Source: Struthio camelus
Lineage: Eukaryota; Chordata; Aves; Struthioniformes; Struthionidae
NCBI RefSeq assembly: GCF_040807025.1
Contig: NC_090945.1
Coordinates: forward strand, 71,311,088-71,375,087
DNA length: 64,000 nt
Reading direction: 5' to 3'
Shown in pieces: positions 12,401 through 24,203 of this stretch. The notes under the pieces are model-generated. The model did not search any database and was not told the origin of the DNA. It was given only the letters and a program-made list of their open reading frames with translations. The first letter of the stretch is position 1. The number at the start of each line of letters is the position of its first letter. The position numbers and the translations under genes were made by a program.

Positions 12401-15400
12401 ACAGCTTTATTTATAAGAGGAACATACTATAAATACTTTTCTGCTTTTATTACAATCAGTTCCCTTCCTATGCTCGAAATCAAATTTTTCTAATGTAAAA
12501 AGAAAAGTCCAAGTAAACACTGGAACCATTATTGGTCTTTATTCACAACATGCATATCTCTGCCTTGCACTGAAAGTTGGGATAGATTTTACCTACGTAC
12601 TTCAATCACTCTGGCTATTAGAAGGAAATTGAAGAAAAAAATTATTGTAACTTGCCAAACAGACAACAACATCTAAAGTTAACAATTGTTCAATGCAGTA
12701 CCCATTATGAAATGTAAGATCAGTGCACACAGCTATAAAAACCGTGCAGACTCTATTCTCAAAAAAACTGATACATCAATAAATAAGATTAGTTGAGAAA
12801 CCAGAGCATAAGGCAAAATATGTAGGAGGTGAACAGAAGTCCAGCAGATAAAGCTCAGAAGCGAGGCTGAAAAAAGGGCAGAATGGAGAATGCATTCAGC
12901 GCTCCTGCGAAGAATACAAACAGGCTGCAAGTAATCACTGGCAGTCTTGAGGGAACCTGCATTTTCATGTCAGCGGTGACCATTCGCCCCATCAGGAAGT
13001 ATCCCTCTGACCACGCTAAGGAAGCCCAGAGAACTCTCTGAAGGCTGGCTCTTTGGGGAAATTGCATTACTCTCTTTTGCAGATGCTGCAATGGGTTCTT
13101 CTTCTGCCTGCAGCTGGCACCTAGCCCTGCTCACATTCATATCTCCCTCCCTCCCTAAAGTTTCATCTTCTTCCTGCCTAGGGAGCTCCTCCTTGCACCT
13201 TTTTTAGGTCTTCTAAACGGGTTTAGTTTTTTAGGTTTGGTCATCCTTCTCCTCTCTGTGTGGCTCTCAGGTTTTTACTCTATTTTAGTGCAGACACAGA
13301 TTAAGCCAAGAGAAGAGACTAACGTGGCTGCAGCTCCAGCCCCTCCGCCGTCCTTCCTTCTGCTCCACTTGTGCTAATTAATAAAGGCCTTGCCATAGGC
13401 CTGCTCCTCTGGCTTCACTTCGCTTTGCTGTTCTAGGTCATACTGCCATATTTATTTTTCTATTTCTTCCCCAGCACAGTTACATCCTGTCTTTCACCAT
13501 CTGTTAAAATTTTACAATAGGGGGCTAAAAGAGTCCAGTTTTAACAAGCGTGACTGGAGAGCTAACTAACTGGAAATACATCTGAGGATAAACATGAGAA
13601 AGAGAGAACAGAGAACTGGTGCTAACGTCATGGTTGTAAAGAGACGTGAACAACATCATATTGGAAACTAAAACAAAATTAGGCTAAGAGTCTAGCTTGA
13701 CTTAATACAAGAGTCAGTAAACATAAGAATAAGATTATGTAACTCCGTGCTTGTCTGAATCTGGATCTTCCCCAGACCTGATACAACCAATACAATTTAA
13801 AATGTGATCACACTAACTGCAATGTAAACTATCTTGAAAATAGGAAGGAAGCAATTTGAGTTCTATGATGACTATTCCTCATTATATTTGCATAATGATA
13901 CATCTTATTCTAAACATAATATGTGTGTACTTATTGACAGCGTTGTTGTCAATATATTTATTCTGAGAAATTGCCTACTGAATCATTGCTGAAATCAGAG
14001 TATTCTAGTGGAATTGAATACATCACACCTGTTCTCTCACAGGATCATGTCATTCACATTTTTGGAAACTTAGTTAAGATTGTCATGTTCATCCTAAATT
14101 TATTTGACCGTAATCCATGCTTGGTGATGCACTGGGGAAGCCAGTAGGGACATACTAGACATGAGAAGAGAGTGCCTCATTGCAGGGAACAGTTTATTGT
14201 GGTGATTATTTATAAATCCCTTCCATTCCCTAAGTGGTGCTTTAGCAGTTGATTATAGTTTTTTCAGCATTTTATAAGCTGTTGGCAATATGGCAGATTT
14301 ATCTGGCTGTTAAATTGTTTAAGTTTCTGATTAATTTTGGATCAGTTATGACAGTAAGAGGAGATATTTGCCCTTAGTCACAATCCACATAACCAAAGAA
14401 AGGGAACTTCACTGCCAAACACCTATCCCTAGTAAAAGCAGGTAGCCCAGGCAAGAGTATCTATAAGGTAAAACTCCCTTTGGTTTCTCCGGATGTTTTT
14501 TTCCCAAGTTAAGGCTGCAGGACTTGGCTGTGAGTTTGCAAGTGCCAAGTAACTGAACTGAGTTTTACTACCCCATTACTCATGTGTCGCTATTTTTCCC
14601 CCAAACTCTTTATATAGCTGCCACTGTTACTTTGCACCTTGCAAGAGATGGATGAGCCAAGAAACACCTCTTTAGCAATACCTGTGGCACTCGCCAAGAG
14701 CCAAGTCATCTATTTTGTGTAGGATGTAAGCAGCAGCTCTGTGTGCTGCAGGCCAACTGCAGGCCAGCTGTACTGTAAATAAATTCTGCTCTTTCCAAGT
14801 TGACCCTCTGCATACATTTAAACACTTAATTTTGCAGGACTCAGTCCTGCACCGTGATGCATAGTGTCTACAAGGTGGAGCCTACAGCCACTGACAAACG
14901 TCCTTGCCTCCACCAAAAGGATCCAAGCAGATACCAAGGCCCGAGCTGGTGGTGTGAAGGCAGAGGCTCCTCAGGTGGCTTGTGGCGAGGAGCTGCCGAT
15001 ATTCCTCATGCAACTTTCACTGTTATATTTGATCATTAATAAGCAAGAAAAATTGCAATTAATATTCATCTTGACCTGTGAGGTAAGAAAGTAAGTACTG
15101 GAAACATTAGCAGGGAAGACTTCACAGAAAGATTAATTAGCAAAGTCAGGATTAAAATTTGACCATTTCTACCTCAGACCATTAGATCATTGCTCTCTTT
15201 TCTTGCCCCAATATGACCCTGGGATTACAGGAGCAGAGTTGTCTCTCGCTGTCTTTCTTGGTATCTAGCTGTAATGGGCAGTAAGTCCATAGTCGGGTAG
15301 AGAGGGCAAAGGAAATAAATTCTAATCCAAGGCTTGCTGTTACCTATATATTGTACTCTCCATTACAACTGTTTGGCAGAGATGCTTGTTTCTTAGGAAC

Positions 15401-17433
15401 CATTTAAGTTATTTGCACGCTGATTGTCCTAGCTATTGTGCAACAACTGATTCTTCCTAGTTGTAGGTAGGGCTAATTTACCTTTCTACCAAAGTAGTTT
15501 TCATGGAAAATAGTGCTTTAGGCAACAAGTACAAAAAATCCTCCCACAGGAGGTACCTTCTTCTGTAGAAAAATTTGACTGACCAACAGAAATCTGTCTG
15601 GCCCAAATCTAAAAATGCAGGCTTTTTATGCAGGAGTCAGAAAGATTGTATAATGGGAAATCACTGAATCTTTCCAAGAGTATTTTTCCCTCTTCCAGCA
15701 CCTACTTTTCCAAGGGACCTACATCTGCAGGATGACAGCAATTGCTGTGGTTTCCACGCACGCCGCTTTGTAACTGCTAGCCCAGCAAGGTGGCATGAGT
15801 TAAGCAAAGTAAGTTCTGCTGGCCAGCGGTCTGACAAGAATACAGTGCCCATTACTTACTTTGAGAGATAAAGCATCTGACCTGGGAAATCTTAGAGTTT
15901 TTCATAAAATTGTTTAATTAGTGGGGTGCCCTGCAGTGACATCCTCCCATGATCAGATTTTCTAACACTTGGGTAAAGCTGTGCCACAGGAGGCAGCAGG
16001 ACTTGCATAACGAAAATTGCTGCTATGCTCAAAGTGCAGTCCTGCTCCCACCAGAGTTAACAGGAAAATTGTCTGGCTGGAAGAAGACGTGCACGCATGG
16101 CACTGAATTAAGCCCATTCTCTCTTCTGCAGCACAGTCACTGCGCCTGTATCACCCCTTCCCGATTCAGTGCAGACACAGAAGTTTCTCATTCAGCTGCG
16201 GACGATCTCTCTTTCCCTTTTTCTTGAGCCATAGCCTGTGCAGAGGTATCCCTGCTCAAAGCTGAGCTGTGAACGCCTGCCCTCCCCATGACCTTCTGCA
16301 GCCTACAATACCATGCCCTTGCTTATCCTAGGTACAAAGTAAGTGAAAAAAATACTTAGAGTGGGCTTTGGTTTTCTTAGTCTGTAGCTTCTGGATTTGG
16401 TGGGCTTTTCTCCTTGCAGCTGAGCTGACTTTCACAGCAAATAGCATAGATTAAGTTCTGTGCTCCGAGCAGAGATTTCTCATTTCATACATCATTTATA
16501 ACTTTCTGCAGTGACTCCACAAAGTCAGTATCTCTCCATAACACAAAGATGAGAAGGATGGAAAATATAGCTGAAAAAGTGACAAACCTGCAAATTGCAT
16601 TTATGTAGAGTTCTGGTGCCACAAAGCTTCTACAGCAATTTTATGGAAACCTAGCAAATTCAGTATAAATAAATTTGCAGTTTAGGAAAGTTATGCATTT
16701 ATGGATTTCAGTACAGTGCCATCTTACAGCTTAGCAAAGATACTAAACATCTCTCGCACAAAATGGAAATTAAATCTGCTGTTCTATTTTGTTATATCAG
16801 GACTTTGCCTATGGTGTGCTGGGCACAGATTTCACTACTCTTCCCTAACAGAAGTTGCAGTAGTAGTAAAAAAAATCACACAACCAAAACCCACTTCTGC
16901 AAAAGTTGCAAATACTAAGTACATCAGATTGTTTTATAATTGGCAAGGGACAGCTTTTTTGGTCTTCTGTGTTTCTCTGTGCTATTTCATCAATCACTTA
17001 CTACAAGAAAGTGTACAGAGCTTACTACAGAACCCCACTACATTTGGTGACATCCTGATTCCAGTAAAGTAAGTGGTAAACCTCATACAGATTACATTAG
17101 GGCCTCAAACTGCTCCTTCATGCTGAGTGTTTGTCTATAGAGTGAGTTCCAGTTGCCAAAATGCTGGTCCTGATCCTGCTTTCATCACTGGATAATCAGG
17201 ATTTACTATGATCTAAATTAATGAAGACAGAACGGTGCAAACGAGAGGAGAACTGGGTACATACCATCTGCTATGAATTTCCAGGCACTTACCAATTAGG
17301 AACTGAAGTAGGAGGGTTTTTTTACCAGCCTTCAGTTTCTAGTGGGCAAAGGTTTAGACAAAAAAGTCCTATTGTGACTGTCACCAAAATTAAATTGTAT
17401 TTGAGTTTGATAAGAAATAACATCAGTAGTATA
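6411..17433. other. gene-free interval
   Basis: About 11 kb of AT-rich DNA without a recognisable gene. A CT/GT-rich microsatellite occupies 11669-11724. A CAAGGCCACTTTCCCCC phrase is doubled near 10350-10390. T-tracts occur at 7508-7517 and 8037-8049. Open frames of 120-130 codons (10156-10533, 10564-10950, 16701-17072) show no family signature. Confidence 0.5.
11669..11724 (+). repeat. pyrimidine-rich microsatellite
   Basis: CTCTCTCTGTCTATCTGTCT units followed by CCCCCACC units. Confidence 0.85.
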
Positions 17434-17454
17434 TACACACACACAGACACACAC
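17434..17454 (+). repeat. (CA)n microsatellite, interrupted
   Basis: A run of CA units with one GA interruption. Confidence 0.9.
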
Positions 17455-17704
17455 TCATATAAAACATAAAATTGAATTCGGGTTGATGCTTTTCATTTCA
17501 GTACAGCATATTGCCATCAGATAAAGAAAAAATATATTATTCTCTGTCTAGTTCTTCCAAAGGAAATAATACCAAAGGTTTAAGAACATGCATTGGCTTC
17601 CTTCCCGATAGGATTTAAAATGTTCTTTCCCAATGTAAGTACAAAACCAAACATAAAGGTTGAAAATCAGGCACACTAGTCACGCATATTCAAAACGGCT
17701 CTGA

Positions 17705-17775
17705 AAAACCTGGACCTGCTGAAGTCAGTGGCACAACTCCCATGGACTTCAAGGGGCCAAGATTCCATCCAGTGT
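17705..17775. repeat. ancient interspersed repeat piece (GACTTCAATGGG type)
   Basis: CTGAAGTCAGTGGCACAACT followed by CCCATGGACTTCAAGGGG matches the sauropsid repeat phrase of alternating GACTTCA/TGAAGTC motifs. Boundaries are uncertain. Confidence 0.45.
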
Positions 17776-18660
17776 TCCTGTGAGAACATTAAATTGGCTG
17801 CATCTATATCTCATTTAATGGACTACAGTAACCTACATGATTTATTAAGATCTACATTCAACAAAGAAATCAATTGAATTGTGGAAAGTATTTAAATTAA
17901 TGCATCTATAACAAAGGTACTTCTAAATTAATGTAACATTCAAAATCTTTTTTTTCCGTACTGCCTGTTTTCTTGCTGTCTAAAGAAGTATTGCAATAAC
18001 TGAATTTTGAACATGATTTCCCACTTTTCCCACAACAGAACAGCAAATGTATCACCTAACATGGCAGTGTTATCAAAAATTTCCTTAAAAATAAATGAAA
18101 AAACCTTCAGTTCAGAAGATATGAAGGCATAAATTGTACAGAGACATGAGCAAATGATTTCATTCTTATTTTTCTCAAACCAATAGCCTGCTTATTTTTA
18201 ACTTGATTACAAGTCTACTGGCCGCCAGTAAAATCTGGATTCCAAATTTTCTGCTAACCAAGTGAATTTGTTTGGATAGTAAAGTCAGAATGTCTAATGT
18301 CTTAACCAGGTTGTTTTCTGATTTTTCGAATGATAAAAGTAAATGAGCACATTAAAACTGCAATTCTTTAAAGTCTAAGGCAAATACCATGATAAAATAT
18401 TTGTTTATTTAGGGAAAACTCCACTATAAGAATGAAACCAATAGGATTTTATTGAAGTGACTTTAAAAACCTACAGTGGTTAACAGAATAATCTACTTTC
18501 TGTAAGTTTTGCTGCATCTTAAGTAATTTTGTAGGAGAACTAGGATTGCATATTCTTTCACGTGGCAGTTACACCTCTAATAAGGTTATGATTTTCTTGT
18601 CACTTCATAGAGCTTCGGCAGAACAAACAAACAGATCGTCTAAAGATCGACAGATATGTC

Positions 18661-18690
18661 TTTGAGACGTATCGTTCCATATGTCTCAAA
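18661..18690. repeat. 12-bp inverted repeat, 6-nt loop
   Basis: TTTGAGACGTAT and ATATGTCTCAAA pair with one G-T-type mismatch around the loop CGTTCC. A third related copy (ATATGTCTTTGAGAC) overlaps the left side. Confidence 0.75.
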
Positions 18691-18879
18691 GCGGCAACAT
18701 TTTACCCACTGTGCTTTGTCCAGTAACTCGGATTGGCATAAAGCACCTCAGTGCTCAAGAGACTAAGCTGCCATGCCGTGCCGGGCAGGCTGAGGTGGTA
18801 TCGCTCTCCTATGACCCTACAAGAGTAACAAATTAATTAGCAAAGTGTGGCCAGATGACTCCACCGTGCTTCTGCTATA

Positions 18880-19140
18880 TACTGTTGGGATGCAATACCG
18901 GAACACAGATACGACCAAGCCGACGTGGACTGTCCTGCCTATCTGTGGGCAGCCCATCTCCCCGTGCACCCTGTGCCACACTGCCGGCAAAGTGCAGCAT
19001 TTCTGGGGCGCTGACGGTGCTCCGGGCAGGCAAGGCAGCCCGGCTCAGGCAGGAGGTGGGATGCACGGCAAGGCGGGAGCTGGGGCATGAGCACTGCACC
19101 GCTGCTCCACGGGAAGGCCAGGCCAACTCCGCACGAATTC
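18880..19140. other. small GC-rich patch in an AT-rich desert
   Basis: About 260 bp with visibly higher GC and more than ten CpG dinucleotides, flanked by AT-rich DNA. Overlapping open frames on both strands reflect composition. It could be an orphan CpG island, an enhancer or a GC-rich repeat remnant. Confidence 0.5.
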
Positions 19141-19469
19141 CTCCCTGATGCCAAAACTGACTGGCAGGCTGAGCATGAGGACGGGACACACAAGCCAACC
19201 ACTGCGAATGATGTTAATTTCTGAGAGCAAATAATTGCCACCCACACACAGTCCCAAACAGAATATTTCCAGTCAAATATGCATTGAAGAGAAGAAATTC
19301 TGACCACTGCAGACAACTGTCAGAAACTCTAAATAATGAGATTTGATTATAGGCATTTCTTAATGTAGAATGGCTGTAGCAATGAATACACTGGGACAAC
19401 GTGGAAGTTTTTATTCTCTTTCTATGGAGGAAAATAAATGGGGACCTTTATATATCCACTGGCTCCAAA

Positions 19470-20070
19470 GCCAAGAAAAAATAATCACAACCATCCAGCC
19501 TAACCCCTTGCACAAGCAAGTTGTATAACTTCTGAGTGCTTGATTAAATATTCTGCTAAAAGATGTGCTTTACTTTTGCCATAAACACATCAAGAGATGC
19601 TGAATTTACCACACTCCTTGATAAATTATTCCTTTTCTCCTTGCTAAGAAACTGCATCTTCTTTCAGGATTCATTTTATCTAACTTCAGTTTGCAGCCAT
19701 CTTGTTATGCCTCTCACAGTAAGATTGAAAAATCCCCAGCAAGGCTCTTGCTGAAGAACCACGTTGCATTTTTTTTATGTGTTAAGCAACCTCACTTCAA
19801 GCCATCTCTCAGCTTTCACTTTGATAAGGAGTTCAATCTGTTTGCAGTTTCTCGCATCACGGCACTTCAGTTTCAGCCACTGGGTCGTGTTTGTGGCCTC
19901 TCTTTGCTTCATAGCTCTTTCAGTACTGCTCTTTAAACAATATTCTTGTTTCGTCCAGCATCCTCTCTCTCATTTGTACATAGTCCATGCAAACCAAGGA
20001 TCTCCAAAGCACACAAGCAGTACACTTTCCCAAGCAAGAATCTCATGGAAACTCAGCTGTTAACTGCTGA
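19470..20070 (-). mobile_element. CR1 LINE fragment, long but highly diverged
   Basis: The phrases CATCAAGAGATGCTGAATTT, ACCACACTCCTTGATAAATT, TCATTTTATCTAACTTCAGT, GCAGCCATCTTGTTATGCCT, AAGGAGTTCAATCTGTTTGC and TTTGTGGCCTCTCTTTGCTT occur in the order of the reverse strand of an old CR1 3' portion. The similarity is patchy, and the piece between about 19740 and 19800 is less clear. It has no open frame of LINE protein. Confidence 0.65.
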
Positions 20071-21256
20071 AACATGATCTTCTGCTGTGTCTTCCCTGCC
20101 GCCTGAAATGGTATTATAAGAATAGACTTTTATAGCTATTTCAGTACCAATGCCTATTTTAAAAACCACTAATGTGTTTTAAATCTCATGGTATGAATAC
20201 ACTGTGTACTGGATCTTCCTTTAGTGTCTTGGGAGAGATATACCGTCACCTTAATCTTTTAGATTCCCATTTCCTTCCCCTTATATTTCTGTAACTTTCC
20301 CCAGCCATGACAGCTTTCCACCAAGATGGTACAAGGGAAGGTTTATCCACAGGGCTGAATAGGCACTCCCAGCCCATGCTCACTCACCTTATCCTATTGC
20401 CCAACAGCTTCACCTGACAGCAAATATTTAATATGATACCTCACTGTGTAATTTTTGTTCTGCTGTGATTTTTTCACAGTGGAAAGAGAACAGAGTTTAT
20501 TAGTTGGATCCTGTGTTTTTTCCTCAATATTACTGGGCGTAGCCAATATTTTATGGACTAAAGGAAATTTATAAACAGCCAATTTCTAAAAGAAACAGAT
20601 GGCTTATTAAAAATGAGCAGTCACTTCTTTGGCACTCAACAACAGTTTCAACTCCTTCTGTATTATAATATTATTGGCTTTGTGTACATTACAAGTAAGA
20701 AGAGTGAAATTATCATAGACCCACCATATTAAGCAACAAAGAAAAAAAGTCAGTTTTATGTTTTTGTTACAAATTACAAAGATCCAATTACCTGCACTTA
20801 TAGTATGTAACAGAACTAAGTGAAAGTTCAAGCTAGTATTGAATTCACAAACAATTGTGGTTTCAGTTATTGCCAAAGTGTTTGCAACACTGATTCAGAT
20901 CTGCGAGGCAGAAAACTCATGGTACTGAAGCGCGTGCTGAAATTGTGGTGCCCCTGCTTCCGTTCACACCTCAGGGTTAGGTCACTCATCCAGGATGTGG
21001 GTAACCTAAGTCAGTCTGAGCCACGGAGATCTTTTTTTTAATTTTGGCTTAGCAAGTGAACCAAAACCTCAATACTTCAAACAACCCAAATATGTAGCCT
21101 AAACAAACAATCAAGTATGAGACAATCTTAACATCATAATTACAAGAAGGAATAAAGACACGTTTTCTTTCTATGCTGGCCAAAAATCTGAAGTACTTTC
21201 TTTCATTTTTTCATCAAAACCCTCCAAGAAAATCTTTTTTCCATCTATTCATAAAA

Positions 21257-21305
21257 ACATACATACACACATATACACATATATGCATGAGTGCATGCAT
21301 GTGTA
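21257..21305. repeat. ACAT/ATGC-rich microsatellite
   Basis: ACATACACACATATACACAT runs into alternating GCATGC units; an alternating purine-pyrimidine tract. Confidence 0.8.
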
Positions 21306-24152
21306 TTGGAAAGCTGCAGATGTGGCATTAGTATGCAGCTTTAATTTCTAAGAGGTTGGGGGATTTGGTTCCCTTCCATTTATCATAACGTCTTATCAGC
21401 AGAATGGAAATGGCGCGCTAGTGTGAGTCAAAAATTCACATGCCCAGTATCTCCTATGAGGTGGAACAAAGTAAAAGAAGACAAGCTTGCTTATCACTCA
21501 TTCAAAGACTGTGGTTGTTCATCTGAACCAAGCCCTTGAGCTAAATCCCAAAACTTGCAAGATTTCCTTTTCTTCATCCGTGTACGGTATGAAACAAACA
21601 GCTCTGAATGTATTTGTTTGAAACTGACGCCTAAAAAACATTAATACATCTGTATTCAGTTTAATGTATGATAATTCATCTGAAATCACTGTTGGGACCT
21701 TCTTTGCAGCTATACAGAAAACAAGCATTAACCTCTAAAATTATTTCCAGTAAAAATGGTGGTCGGTGCAAAAATCAAATACATGCCAGCAAACTATCAT
21801 CTTTATGGCCAAGTATTTTAATGCTAGTTGACCGTCTAGTGTTTGCAGCTTCCAGAAACTTTAATAACAGCTCACCATGACAGAGGAAAAAGGCATCACC
21901 TTAGTCCCAAAACTATTTCCATACAGGATAGCATGCCCACCATACTTTTCTAGGACTATGTGGCTAATACTATCATGAGATAGTGGTATATTTAAGCTAA
22001 GCCGGAGGATTTCAAAAGACTTTCAAAGAAAGAAACCCCATGACTTTCTACAACTAGGTCTCTGTTTTGATGCTATGAATAATGAATTTGCAGTAATCTC
22101 ATTTACAGAGGAGCAGGGAAAAAGGTCACTTCAAACATGGGAAATTAGGCAATGTGATTCTATGAGAAATTGTGTTGAAAGGGTTCATTTCTTCTAAAGT
22201 GAAATAAAAGAGCAGCTAAAAATATTAATCATGTTCCACAGATGTTTGATAACAAAGAGCACACGAAAGGAGTACCCAGCTTATAATAGATACATTGGTA
22301 CATCTAATCTATGATTCAATCAGACAAAGAAAACACATACATGTGGCTGCATTTTTATTAAATTATTTCCTCTGTTCTGTAGGATATTACATGTTGGCAA
22401 GCACTGCAGCTGTTCAGCGCTCCAGAAGCCACACCAAAGGAAGCAGGGGGGGCTCCCAGTATTAAAGAATTCTGTCAAAAATAGCTAAAGACATTGCGGC
22501 ATTGTGTGGCCATATCTTGCAGGCATTAGCAGACTAGCATGAGGAAACAGAATACCAAAAGCTCCCCACAGGTCGCAGATACGGTGATTTGATTTTTCAA
22601 ATACCTTTAGCAAACAGGACTGCAACTGATGGCAGTTCTAATACCCACATTTTATCAGATCATCTTCTCAAATTGAGAGTAGTTTTAGAGGTTGAGTTGA
22701 GTGTCCATATCCTTTACTACAGGCCTCTCCCACGATAAGAACAGGTATTTACTATCTAGTAGCAACTTTCCACCCTAATAGGTTGCCATTTGTGCGTTCC
22801 ACGTTGAACATACTGGCTAACATCTATCCAGAGCAACAGTGACTGATATTTTTACATCCTAAAATATTACCAATGTAGCAAGCATCTAATTGGTATAATG
22901 TCAGAAATAATATCCAGTCAGAGCTGAACTAGAAAGCAGGCAACGGCAAAACCAAGAGGATATTTGTGTGTGATAGTGCACTTGATTTATTGCCTCAGAT
23001 TATAAGTAGTAAAAGACAGTGTCACTACTCATTCTCCATTGATAAAACATATAAAGAGGTTGGTTATTATAAGGACTTCAACAAGGTCCTACCTGCCTGA
23101 TGTGGGAGAAGATAGTAATGTTAGGTGTTACATAGGAAAGGGGCAGAAACACAAGAGACTGAGAATAACTGGCTACTGAAAAGAAGAGGAGCTTCCCAGA
23201 AGGCAGCTGAGGGCAACATCCGCTGAGAGCTATATACACCCAAAACGCAAATTTTCAAAGTTCTTACTGAGTCCTGAAGCATTTCAGCTGCTCTCAATAA
23301 CACCCCCAAGGCACATAGCATTTTGCTTCTAGGCAAAAAACTATGCTCTGAAATGAAGAGCTCAGCATATAACTCATACCTAACTCCCAGCAGGAGTTGA
23401 GGCACTAAGTTGACGCACTAAGTTTCCTTGTTTCTCTCACTGGTGAGGCCCTACAAGGTCACACATCCTGACAAAAAGTACCCCAAACACAGCAGACAGC
23501 ATACAGATTGGATCATTCACATTGGCTATCAAGGGAAATATGTTCAAATCCCTGCTGCTTACGTAACCCATTTCTCATAAAAGGACCCTAAGCATCAAAC
23601 TAGAACACTTGGAGGATAGCCACTGGCAATAAAAATCAATGGCAAAATCTCACCAGAGTCACACGTTTCACACTTGTCTCTTTTATTCTCTCAGTGGGCC
23701 ATTAAAAAAAATACATCTGGGCAGTTAGAGTGGGTTTCACCTCATCTAATTTCAGCTGCCTGAAATTTAGGTGCCTATTCATAGGGACCTATGTTCTTCA
23801 TATTGTCAACACGAAGAGAGAGACTTCCAGGGGACAATTTATCCCATGCAGCTTAGACATCTGCCTTAGGATCAGATGATGCCCAGTTTGAAGGTGTCTC
23901 TTTCTCTCTTTCTAACAGCAGACAATTTGGGCCATGTCTGTCCTGCAGGACAAGTGCAATCCATGGCATGCCCTGCAGTCCTGGTCACCCCATGGTCTGC
24001 CCAAAGAACAACTGGAGTTCCTGTGTCTCCCGCCCAGCCTACAGGCCCAGGGTGTCCTTCAGAAACAGCCAGGGCACAGAGAGGAACTCACCCCAAGATG
24101 CGGCTGGGATGCATACATCTGAGGACAGGACAGTGGAGTGCATGCAGTGCTA

Positions 24153-24203
24153 TATTTAAACACATTTAAACAATTTAAACATATTTTAACAATTTAAACA
24201 TAG
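24153..24203. repeat. TTTAAACA-type short tandem array
   Basis: TTTAAACA with short AT spacers recurs four times. About 80 bp downstream, TAATGACACTTA is doubled at 24284-24307. Confidence 0.8.

Noticed and set aside
16701..17072. 123-codon open frame with hydrophobic segments on the + strand
   Set aside because: It resembles a membrane protein only through AT-rich composition; no homologous family recognised and no supporting context.
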